Shown here: positions 55,910 through 62,416 of the stretch, piece after piece
Layout of the letters: every line of letters begins with the position of its first letter
Position numbering within the stretch: position 1 is the stretch's first letter
Origin: Belliella kenyensis
GTDB taxonomy: Bacteria > Bacteroidota > Bacteroidia > Cytophagales > Cyclobacteriaceae
Direction of reading: 5' to 3'
NCBI RefSeq assembly: GCF_022549675.1
Contig: NZ_JAKZGR010000021.1
Span: forward strand, 1 to 62,416
Length of the DNA: 62,416 nt
Program-made: the position numbers and the translations under genes
Notes under the pieces: model-generated
What the model was told of the DNA's origin: nothing
What the model saw: the letters and a program-made list of their open reading frames with translations, nothing else
The model's database searches: none

Positions 55910-56695
55910 GTGGGAACTTCATTGCAATGCGATTTAATTTTTGATTTTAAAAATGAATTATACGGAGGTGTTGATAGTGAAAAGGTTAGGGTATGGCAAA
56001 TTCCTGCTTATCCTAATCTTACACATCAAGCTCTAGTAGATCATGCCAAATCTTGGGGTGTCATAGATTTTCTTACTTCTTATGAGCAAGAACTTGTTGG
56101 TAGGTATTATTTGGAAGAGGACAGGAATAGGAAATTGATTTCTCAAATAGCCTTGAGAGTTATTTTATCTGAATATTTGATGGTAGATCCAAAGGAGTTG
56201 GAGTTTGGGAAAAGTGAGTTTGGTAAACCTTTTATAGACTTGAAAAATCGATTACAATTTAATTTAACGCACTCTTATGATTATATCTATTTGGCTGTAG
56301 GAGAATCTATACCATTGGGAATTGATCTAGAGTATGTTTCTCCTACATTTGAATATGAGGAATTGCTTGAGCTGGTTTTTCAACCTGATGAAATTGATCA
56401 AATTCAAAATTCAAACAATCCTTTGATGACATTCTTCCAATACTGGACTAGAAAGGAGGCTTTTCTCAAAGCTGTGGGTTATGGTTTTTCTATCCATCCT
56501 CAGGCTGTTCCTGTCAATATTGGATTAAACGTTTTCGGCTTAACTAGAGATCTTGGCTTTAAACATTGGAGAAGCAAGACTTTTGAAGTAGTCCCAGATT
56601 ATATATTAAGTATTGCTTTGGCAAGTGATTCGAGCTTTTCTTTACATTTTGAAGAGTGGGATTTTTTCAAAGAAGTTCCTTTAATCCTAAAATGA
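55910..56695 (+). CDS. Sfp-type phosphopantetheinyl transferase
   Basis: A 261-residue enzyme that moves 4'-phosphopantetheine from CoA onto carrier-domain serines. The two-domain Sfp signature is present: a GKSEFGKPF and FNLTHS region, the metal motif GIDLE, and WTRKEAFLKAVGYG. It follows the NRPS by 25 bases and probably activates the three carrier domains of the cluster. The start is most likely GTG at 55910, since no ATG precedes the conserved N-terminal region. Confidence 0.92.
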   Translation: MGTSLQCDLIFDFKNELYGGVDSEKVRVWQIPAYPNLTHQALVDHAKSWGVIDFLTSYEQELVGRYYLEEDRNRKLISQIALRVILSEYLMVDPKELEFGKSEFGKPFIDLKNRLQFNLTHSYDYIYLAVGESIPLGIDLEYVSPTFEYEELLELVFQPDEIDQIQNSNNPLMTFFQYWTRKEAFLKAVGYGFSIHPQAVPVNIGLNVFGLTRDLGFKHWRSKTFEVVPDYILSIALASDSSFSLHFEEWDFFKEVPLILK

Positions 56696-57111
56696 ATTGC
56701 TGACGAAATGTCAATGATCAGTTTTTACAAATGAATGAGAAAAGATTTTTTGTGGACAAATAGATATTCGACTTTTGATACATCTGCTCAAAACTTCAAT
56801 ATGACATCTGTAGTATGATTTTTTGTGAGTAGTTCCAAAAAAAGAGAGGAAGATATCGAAAGGGGAAATCGGAATTGGGTGTGCTGTGAGTTATAGCTAG
56901 TTTCCCAATTTCTTCATAAAAAAACTGAGGGATTTTATGTTTATATACAAACTTTTTTGAATTGGTTGATAATACCCTAATTACTATTTTTTGATTAATG
57001 AAAATAATAAAATGTATTTTGAATACAAAAATTTGTTTTTTAAAATCATTGTATTAATTTTATGTCGTTGATAAAATAGTTTGTAATCACGATCATTACT
57101 ATAGCAAATTT
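56696..57111. other. Intergenic region between PPTase and manC
   Basis: 416 AT-rich bases. Just after the PPTase stop, TGAC-GAAAT-GTCA and a following TCAG-TTTTT could form a weak terminator (56701-56728). The second half holds the manC promoter and its inverted-repeat box. No reading frame of note. Confidence 0.6.
57013..57062 (+). promoter_or_regulatory. manC promoter with inverted-repeat box
   Basis: TGTATTTTGAATACA (57013-57027) is an inverted repeat (TGTATT/AATACA) directly ahead of TTTG (57032-57035). TAATTTTA, one base off TAnnTTTG, follows after 19 bases (57055-57062). The box-to-TTTG block matches that at 43939-43961 in 20 of 23 positions. Confidence 0.65.
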
Positions 57112-58107
57112 ATGAAAGTAGTCAATGTAGTTTTGTCAGGAGGAGTTGGTAGTAGGCTATGGCCACTCTCAAGAAAATCCAAACCAAAACAATACCTCCC
57201 GCTTTTTGATGGTAGGTCATTGTTTGAATTGTCCATAGAAAGAAACATTACTTACTGCGATGAGATTTGTATTGTGGGAGGGATAGATAACTATCAGTTG
57301 TCCAGAGAGATCATGCAGAAAATGAAGGTGAAAAGGTACACTGAATTGGTGGAAGCATGTCCACGAAATACAGCAGCTGCCATTGCCTTTGCAGCTTTTG
57401 CTGCAGATCCAGATGATGTGCTTCTGATTACACCTTCTGATCATTTGATCCAAGTAGATGAAGATTACAGAGATGCTGTGCTTCAGGCTATTCAAATGGC
57501 TTCTGATGGGCATATTGTGACATTTGGGTTGAAACCCAAGCATGCTGAAACAGGATTTGGATATATAGAACATGATGGTAATGAGGTGATTTCATTTAGA
57601 GAAAAACCTTCTGAAGACTTGGCTCAAATCTTTCTAGAATCGGGAAAGTTTCTTTGGAACAGTGGTATGTTTTGTTTCAAAGCAAGTGTATTCTTAGAAG
57701 AACTAGAGAAATATGAACCTGTTGTTTATGAAAAGAGCAAGAGAGTGTTTTTTAAAAGAAACGGGATTTATATGAATGATTTGATGTCCAGAGAAATCCC
57801 TTCCATTAGTGTAGATTATGCAGTAATGGAGCGAACTGAAAAAATCAAGGTGATTCCATCCTACTTTAGTTGGTCAGACATGGGGAGTTTTCAAGCAATA
57901 TTTGACGCCGCACCTGCCGATGATCAAAGAAAGATCAATACCAATATGGTCTTGAATTCAAGCAAGCTAGTAGAATTTGTTGGTGTAGAAAATGTGATTT
58001 TGGTAGAGACTGATGATGCCATTTTAGTTCTTCATAAAGAAAAAGCTCAAGATGTAAAAAAGGTTTATGAAAGATTGGAACTGGAAAATCCTAAATATTT
58101 AAGGTAG
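57112..58107 (+). CDS. manC: Mannose-1-phosphate guanylyltransferase
   Basis: A 331-residue nucleotidyltransferase making GDP-mannose from mannose-1-phosphate and GTP. It has the N-terminal LSGGVGSRLWPLSRKSKPKQ pyrophosphorylase signature, PRNTAAAIAFAAF, ITPSDHLI, and FREKPSED with GKFLWNSGMF. It lacks the C-terminal isomerase domain of bifunctional ManC/AlgA, so mannose-6-phosphate isomerase must come from elsewhere. It is the first gene of the GDP-fucose operon, two bases before fcl. Confidence 0.95.
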   Translation: MKVVNVVLSGGVGSRLWPLSRKSKPKQYLPLFDGRSLFELSIERNITYCDEICIVGGIDNYQLSREIMQKMKVKRYTELVEACPRNTAAAIAFAAFAADPDDVLLITPSDHLIQVDEDYRDAVLQAIQMASDGHIVTFGLKPKHAETGFGYIEHDGNEVISFREKPSEDLAQIFLESGKFLWNSGMFCFKASVFLEELEKYEPVVYEKSKRVFFKRNGIYMNDLMSREIPSISVDYAVMERTEKIKVIPSYFSWSDMGSFQAIFDAAPADDQRKINTNMVLNSSKLVEFVGVENVILVETDDAILVLHKEKAQDVKKVYERLELENPKYLR

Positions 58108-58109
58108 AA

Positions 58110-59066
58110 ATGATAAATAAAGAAACAAAGATATATGTAGCAGGTCATCGAGGCATGGTTGGGTCTGCTATTGTAAATCACTTGAAGGAATTGGGCTATC
58201 AGCAAATTGTAACCCGAAGAAGTGGAGAACTTGATCTTAGAAATCAACTCGAAGTTGAGTATTTCTTTTCTCAAGAGAAGCCTAAAGTAGTGATAGATGC
58301 GGCGGCTAGAGTAGGGGGGATTTTGGCAAATAGAGACTATCCTTATCAATTTTTGATGGATAACTTGAAAATTCAAAACAATCTCATGGAGTTTTCTTTA
58401 CTCAATGACTGTGAAAAATTCATTTTTTTGGGTAGTTCATGCATATATCCAAAGTTTTCACCTCAACCGATCAAAGAGGAGTATTTGCTAACTTCAGAGC
58501 TTGAACCTACAAACGAAGCATATGCCCTAGCAAAAATCTCTGGTGTAAAAACCTGTGAATATATCAGGAAGCAGTTTGGGAAAGATTATAGCAGCTTGAT
58601 GCCAACTAATCTTTATGGTCCTAGAGATAATTTTGATCTAGAAACGTCCCATGTTTTGCCTGCCATGATCACAAAGTTTCATGAGGCTATGATCCAAGGG
58701 AATCTTCCTGTCATTCTTTGGGGAACAGGTTCTCCCATGAGAGAGTTTTTACATGTGGACGACTTGGCTTCTGCGGTAATATTTGCACTTGAAAATCAAT
58801 TACCAGACAATCTCTACAATGTAGGTACTGGCGAAGATATCACTATCAAAGATTTAGCACTGCTCATACAACAAATTGTCGGTCATAGAGGAGAGATTAT
58901 TTGGGATGACAGCAAGCCAGATGGTACACCAAGGAAATTGCTTGATGTTTCCAAGCTTAAATCTCTTGGCTGGGAAGCAAAAACTAGTCTTAAAAAAGGT
59001 ATTATCGAAACGTATGAATGGTACCTAGAGAATTCTTACAATCTTAAAAAAGTTAAAATTAGCTAA
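58110..59066 (+). CDS. fcl: GDP-L-fucose synthase
   Basis: A 318-residue short-chain dehydrogenase/reductase that epimerises and reduces GDP-4-keto-6-deoxymannose to GDP-L-fucose. It shows the NADP-binding [25 protein letters not shown], catalytic YALAKISG (Tyr and Lys), [10 protein letters not shown] and HVDDLASAV. It acts after Gmd, which is encoded next. Confidence 0.96.
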   Translation: MINKETKIYVAGHRGMVGSAIVNHLKELGYQQIVTRRSGELDLRNQLEVEYFFSQEKPKVVIDAAARVGGILANRDYPYQFLMDNLKIQNNLMEFSLLNDCEKFIFLGSSCIYPKFSPQPIKEEYLLTSELEPTNEAYALAKISGVKTCEYIRKQFGKDYSSLMPTNLYGPRDNFDLETSHVLPAMITKFHEAMIQGNLPVILWGTGSPMREFLHVDDLASAVIFALENQLPDNLYNVGTGEDITIKDLALLIQQIVGHRGEIIWDDSKPDGTPRKLLDVSKLKSLGWEAKTSLKKGIIETYEWYLENSYNLKKVKIS

Positions 59067-59088
59067 CCTATTTCGTGTAGATATAATC

Positions 59089-60249
59089 ATGGAAAATTCA
59101 CAAAACAAAAGGAAAGTAGCATTGATCACTGGAGTGACTGGTCAAGATGGGGCATATTTATCTGAACTATTGCTTTCAAAGGGCTATATGGTTCATGGGA
59201 TAAAGAGACGTACTTCATTATTCAATACCGACAGAATAGATCACTTGTACCAAGACCCTCATTCAGAAAATAGTAATTTCAAATTGCATTTTGGTGACAT
59301 GACAGACTCAATGAATTTGACCAAAATCATCCAAGAAACTCAACCTGATGAGATTTACAATTTGGCAGCAATGAGCCATGTCAAGGTGAGTTTTGACATT
59401 CCTGAATATACTGCGAATGCAGATGGTATTGGTACATTGAGAATATTAGAAGCAGTGAGGTTATTGGGCTTGGAAAAGAAAACCAAAATCTATCAAGCTT
59501 CGACTTCTGAGCTGTATGGATTGGTACAAGCTGTGCCGCAGTCTGAGACTACGCCTTTTTACCCAAGATCTCCATATGCAGTAGCCAAAATGTATGCATA
59601 CTGGATTACAGTGAATTATAGAGAGGCTTATGATATGTATGCATGCAATGGTATACTTTTCAATCACGAATCTCCTCTCAGAGGTGAAACATTCGTTACT
59701 AGAAAAATTACACGTGCCGTTTCCAAAATAGCATTAGGTCTTCAAGATATCTTATATATGGGTAATCTCGATGCTAAAAGGGACTGGGGGCATGCCAAGG
59801 ATTATGTAGAGGCAATGTATTTGATTTTGCAACAAGACAAGCCTTCAGATTACGTAATTGCAACAGGTGTAACAACTAAAGTAAGAGATTTTATTTCTCT
59901 GGCTTTCGCTGAGGTTGGTTTCAATCTTAGGTTTGAAGGTGAGGGTGTTGATGAAGTTGGGATTTTGGATTCAATTGATTACGAAAAATTAGCCCATAAT
60001 GTAGAGCTTGTAGAGCATAAAGTTCAATTAGGGGATGTTCTTGTAAGGGTAGATCCTGCCTACTTTAGACCTACTGAAGTTGACTTATTAATTGGAGATC
60101 CTTCTAAATCCAATAATCAATTGGGTTGGTATCCAAAGTATGATTTGAAGTCCTTGGTAAGTGAAATGGTACTTGCTGATGTGGCACTATTTAGAAAAGA
60201 TTTAGATCTAATCAAGTCTGGTCACCATATCTTGATGCAACAAGAGTAG
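59089..60249 (+). CDS. gmd: GDP-mannose 4,6-dehydratase
   Basis: A 386-residue SDR enzyme converting GDP-mannose to GDP-4-keto-6-deoxymannose. It has [22 protein letters not shown], the [12 protein letters not shown] region, catalytic [32 protein letters not shown] and [16 protein letters not shown]. With ManC and Fcl it completes GDP-mannose to GDP-fucose. A terminator follows. Confidence 0.97.
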   Translation: MENSQNKRKVALITGVTGQDGAYLSELLLSKGYMVHGIKRRTSLFNTDRIDHLYQDPHSENSNFKLHFGDMTDSMNLTKIIQETQPDEIYNLAAMSHVKVSFDIPEYTANADGIGTLRILEAVRLLGLEKKTKIYQASTSELYGLVQAVPQSETTPFYPRSPYAVAKMYAYWITVNYREAYDMYACNGILFNHESPLRGETFVTRKITRAVSKIALGLQDILYMGNLDAKRDWGHAKDYVEAMYLILQQDKPSDYVIATGVTTKVRDFISLAFAEVGFNLRFEGEGVDEVGILDSIDYEKLAHNVELVEHKVQLGDVLVRVDPAYFRPTEVDLLIGDPSKSNNQLGWYPKYDLKSLVSEMVLADVALFRKDLDLIKSGHHILMQQE

Positions 60250-60285
60250 TAGTGAATTAATTTAGATGTAGTTTAATTTGAGATT

Positions 60286-60320
60286 TAGCCTAGAATTTGT
60301 TTATTCTAGGCTATTTTTTT
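60286..60320 (+). terminator. Terminator after gmd
   Basis: The perfect 11-bp stem TAGCCTAGAAT/ATTCTAGGCTA with a six-base loop is followed by a seven-base T-run. It closes the GDP-fucose operon. The remaining 200 bases up to the next terminator hold no recognisable gene. Confidence 0.92.
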
Positions 60321-60525
60321 GGCTGATTTTCCGATTCTCTTTTTATACCTTAAGGGTTATATAGAAAGGGTACCAATATTTGATTTCAGCCAATATCGGT
60401 ATTAACTTTTTCTTTCTCAGTATAGGGGAGACCTGCATGATGCTGACAGGTTGCTGTTGATACTTGAACCTTACAATCTATCTAGATGATGTGTACTGGC
60501 GTCTTTGCAAATAGATGGACATAAA

Positions 60526-60581
60526 AAAACCTCTAAAGCAAGGTGAAAGACATAATTCTGACACGTTGCTTTAGAGGTTTT
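60526..60581 (-). terminator. Terminator of the outer-membrane protein gene
   Basis: A 16-bp perfect stem (AAAACCTCTAAAGCAA with TTGCTTTAGAGGTTTT) spans a 24-base loop. Read on the minus strand it is followed by a T-run, 20 bases after the stop of the gene at 60601. Confidence 0.85.
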
Positions 60582-60600
60582 ATATTGAATTTATGAAATC

Positions 60601-61338
60601 CTAAAACAATGCAAATGAAACACCAAAATTGATTTGATTTGCTTCAGTTCCAAATGGACCCTTATCCTTTTGGAAGACTTGATTCAAACCGTAATATCCC
60701 CAAATATTGAAGCCAGGGAATCCTAATCTAGTGTGTACCCCATACCTAATTGGTGCAAATCCGTAGTTTTGACGATCTTTAATTTTTCTCTCCAAGCCAT
60801 TCGCATCTTCAAATGCTACTTTGGTATGAGCATTCATAAGAAATCCCACCTTTCCACCTACAGCTACCCTCATGCTCTTTTTATAATTAGATTTATTAAA
60901 GTGGTATCGGATTTCAAGTGGGATGTCAATATAATTTACCGCCACTACATTGGTGTTGACCTGTATGTCGTTTCCATATACATCTCGAATCGCTTGAAGC
61001 CTGCTGGATGATGTACCTACAGCTGGATTATTGAATAATGTTCTACCTTCTGTAAAAGCAAGCTTGTCCGTTCCGATTCCAATTCCCGGATTGAAGGTGA
61101 ACCCAGACCCTTCACCAAATAAATTGAAAGGGTGTTGATAATATGCATTGAATGTCCTCGAAGGGAAAAATCTTGTTTGCAGATCGTCTGGTTTGTTATT
61201 TAAAGTATTGAAACCAAAGTCTAAGAATAAATCACCTTTGATATCTGGTCTACCTCCTATGGGAGTTCGCTCTCTCTCTTGAGCAAAAGTGTTGAATGTC
61301 AGCAATCCTACAATGAATAATAGTGTTAGTCTTTTCAT
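60601..61338 (-). CDS. Outer-membrane beta-barrel protein (PorT-like shape)
   Basis: A 245-residue protein with a signal peptide (LLFIVGLLTFNTFAQ) and a series of amphipathic strands (FLDFGFNTLNN, FTFNPGIGIGTDKL, YIDIPLEIRYHFN, RVAVGGKVGFLMN) ending in a C-terminal Phe (NFGVSFALF). The repeated IDIPLEIRYHF and GGKVGFL pattern resembles PorT-type small outer-membrane barrels, but I do not assign a function. It is a single gene. Confidence 0.75.
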   Translation of the reverse strand: MKRLTLLFIVGLLTFNTFAQERERTPIGGRPDIKGDLFLDFGFNTLNNKPDDLQTRFFPSRTFNAYYQHPFNLFGEGSGFTFNPGIGIGTDKLAFTEGRTLFNNPAVGTSSSRLQAIRDVYGNDIQVNTNVVAVNYIDIPLEIRYHFNKSNYKKSMRVAVGGKVGFLMNAHTKVAFEDANGLERKIKDRQNYGFAPIRYGVHTRLGFPGFNIWGYYGLNQVFQKDKGPFGTEANQINFGVSFALF

Positions 61339-61424
61339 GAAAGCATTTATTGGATTTTAATCAAGGGGCTAAATTATAAAAACATACTTGATTTACGCTC
61401 CTTTTTATCTTAATAATTCTTAAT

Positions 61425-61573
61425 CTGATTATATGCTTTTTTACCAGCAACTTCAATTCATTGGCTCAACAGGTTGTTAATGGTCAATATCCATAAGTAT
61501 CCAATATCAATTTATATCGGAAGTTAGATAAATCGGAATTTTGTAATGTTATTGGCAAGGTTCCGTATATCTA
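61425..61573. mobile_element. 149-bp MITE-like element, copy 2
   Basis: The same 149-base element as at 34257-34405, with six substitutions and no gaps. Here it is flanked by TAATTCTTAAT on both sides (61414-61424 and 61574-61584), an 11-bp duplication different from that of copy 1. The distinct duplications show independent insertions. It lies between an outer-membrane protein gene and tRNA-Arg. Confidence 0.8.
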
Positions 61574-61632
61574 TAATTCTTAATTGATTACATGTTTTGA
61601 TCAAGTAAATTTTAAAATCCTTAGCAATGAAG

Positions 61633-61663
61633 TTTGTAAATATGAAAATCATATCTACCTTTG
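61633..61663 (+). promoter_or_regulatory. Promoter of tRNA-Arg
   Basis: TTTG (61633-61636), 19 bases, TACCTTTG (61656-61663): a textbook Bacteroidota promoter, with the tRNA 5' end 13 bases further on. Confidence 0.85.
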
Positions 61664-61675
61664 CATTCCAATATT

Positions 61676-61749
61676 GGCCTCGTAGCTCAACTGAATAGAG
61701 CACCTGATTACGGCTCAGGAGGTTTCAGGTTTGAATCCTGACGAGGTCA
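61676..61749 (+). tRNA. tRNA-Arg(ACG)
   Basis: The acceptor stem GGCCTCG pairs with CGAGGTC (one G-T wobble). The anticodon arm CCTGA-TTACGGC-TCAGG gives anticodon ACG, read as inosine-CG for CGU/CGC/CGA. The T-arm contains TTTGAAT and the D-arm AGCTCAACTGAATAGAGC. CCA is not encoded. Confidence 0.96.
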
Positions 61750-62125
61750 CTTTAACATTGCCGATAAAGATTGGCTTCGAGTACTTCCCACAAGCTTTAA
61801 GGATAGTTAATTCACGTACAAAAAATATTCACCCTTTGTACAAAGACATTAATATTACTTTAGGTTGCCAAATTCTTGGATCAACCAAGCCTCAAAAGAA
61901 CTTCAGAAATTATTTCCATCACACATTATTTTATGATTAAAAATCATGGATATATGTATCATTATGATTGCTATGCATGGCATGGTAATCTATAGTAATG
62001 TGGAAAAATCTTTGTTTGGAATCAATGAAAAGTGGGTATTGAAATTATTGTTCTGAAAATCAATAGGAAGAGGTAAAAAGTGAAATTCTTTCTAAATGAG
62101 ATTAGGAACTTTAAAAAAACTGTCG

Positions 62126-62133
62126 CACCTTTG
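62126..62133 (+). promoter_or_regulatory. Possible upstream rRNA-type promoter P1
   Basis: CACCTTTG is one base from TAnnTTTG and is followed by GCAATCCCAAACGAGGGA. The start region of P2 at 62266 reads almost the same. No TTTG is found 19 bases upstream, so it is weaker or degenerate. Confidence 0.4.
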
Positions 62134-62234
62134 CAATCCCAAACGAGGGAATAGGTTTTGAAATAATCAAAATAACAGATAAAAAATAATGGATTAAAAG
62201 ATTTTAAAGAAATAAAATTTTTTAAAAAATTGTT

Positions 62235-62265
62235 TTTGGAAATGAAAATTTCTTCCTTACCTTTG
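62235..62265 (+). promoter_or_regulatory. Strong promoter P2, probable rRNA operon leader
   Basis: TTTG (62235-62238), 19 bases, TACCTTTG (62258-62265) is a perfect match. An AT-rich, frame-less leader of about 140 bases runs to the window end. Leaders of this kind, with tandem promoters and CCCAACGAGAG at the start site, are usual ahead of 16S rRNA in this phylum, so a 16S gene probably begins just past 62416. Confidence 0.6.
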
Positions 62266-62416
62266 CAAACCCAACGAGAGAGTAGGGTATTAAAGATCGC
62301 AGAAAAGCTGTAGATATCAAGGGGATACGTTGAGTATTCCATAAGTTCATTGAAGTATTGTAAGACTAGAATAGATTAGCAAGAATATATTTTGTTGATC
62401 AATAAATTTTAAACAT

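Larger units (their letters stand above)
61339..62416. other. Gene-poor end region with MITE, tRNA-Arg and rRNA-type leader
   Basis: Apart from the 149-bp element, tRNA-Arg and promoter signals listed separately, this 1.08-kb stretch holds no convincing protein gene. A 69-codon frame starting inside the tRNA and a minus-strand 106-codon frame (62022-62342) have no coding character. Confidence 0.6.

Noticed and set aside
61731-61940. Frame starting inside tRNA-Arg, considered as an integrase remnant
   Set aside because: It lacks any tyrosine-recombinase motif, and the tRNA 3' end is not duplicated downstream, so no integrated island is indicated.
62022-62342. 106-codon minus-strand frame at the window end
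   Set aside because: It runs antisense through the rRNA-type promoters and leader and has Phe/Lys-rich, non-protein-like composition.

Overview
The window looks like a chromosomal segment of a Bacteroidota bacterium, most likely of the order Cytophagales (inference). The base composition is AT-rich. Several promoters fit the Bacteroidota form TTTG-N19-TAnnTTTG. Marker genes point the same way: a fused lpxC-fabZ, PorX (the type IX secretion regulator), DUF4296 and DUF4924 proteins, 7TMR-DISM histidine kinases and many lipoproteins. The species cannot be named from the sequence alone.

Layout. 1-1.63 kb: low-complexity DNA followed by nine head-to-tail copies of a 160-bp non-coding repeat. 1.68-4.48 kb (minus): a short Bat-type operon (DUF58, membrane protein, VWA protein). 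4.57-7.30 kb (plus): DUF4296 lipoprotein and MutS2. 7.38-13.06 kb (minus): a lipoprotein, an ABC ATPase, lpxA, lpxC/fabZ, lpxD and an HD hydrolase. 13.1-16.3 kb (plus): porX, tsaE and alanine dehydrogenase. 16.3-22.0 kb: a stand-alone receiver protein, then four overlapping genes encoding a ThiF/E1-like protein, a GNAT-like protein, a 7TMR-DISM histidine kinase and a receiver/kinase. 22.1-30.5 kb: pyrophosphatase, a beta-barrel protein, a small membrane protein, ACP phosphodiesterase, an SF1 helicase, a DUF4924 protein, lepA and folD, followed by tRNA-Leu(GAG). 30.7-36.4 kb (minus): a possible microprotein, RNase HII, a GH63-like glucosidase, a glycosyltransferase and an LpxH-like phosphoesterase. 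36.7-42.7 kb: a lipoprotein, an NtrB/NtrC-like two-component pair, an FKBP isomerase, two secreted proteins and lpxH. 42.7-44.0 kb: a long gene-free stretch with an orphan terminator. 44.0-56.7 kb: a compact NRPS/PKS hybrid cluster. 57.1-60.2 kb: manC, fcl and gmd, which make GDP-fucose. 60.6-62.4 kb: an outer-membrane protein, a MITE-like element, tRNA-Arg(ACG) and what looks like the promoter/leader region of an rRNA operon that begins just outside the window.

The most distinctive system is the biosynthetic cluster at 44.0-56.7 kb. A first megaenzyme (A-PCP-KS-AT-ACP-aminotransferase, with no ketoreductase recognised) should load an amino acid, extend it with malonate and replace the beta-keto oxygen with an amine. 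A second megaenzyme (C-A-N-methyltransferase-PCP-TE) should add one N-methylated residue, perhaps N-methylglycine, and release the product. A dedicated Sfp-type phosphopantetheinyl transferase follows. The promoter in front of the first megaenzyme and the one in front of the GDP-fucose genes share a 20-of-23-base element, which suggests the two blocks are regulated together.

Other points of interest are the overlapping ThiF/GNAT/sensor-kinase operon, a pair of 149-bp non-autonomous elements with different 11-bp target duplications, the diversified 160-bp repeat array, and several genes whose promoter -7 box lies almost at the start codon.
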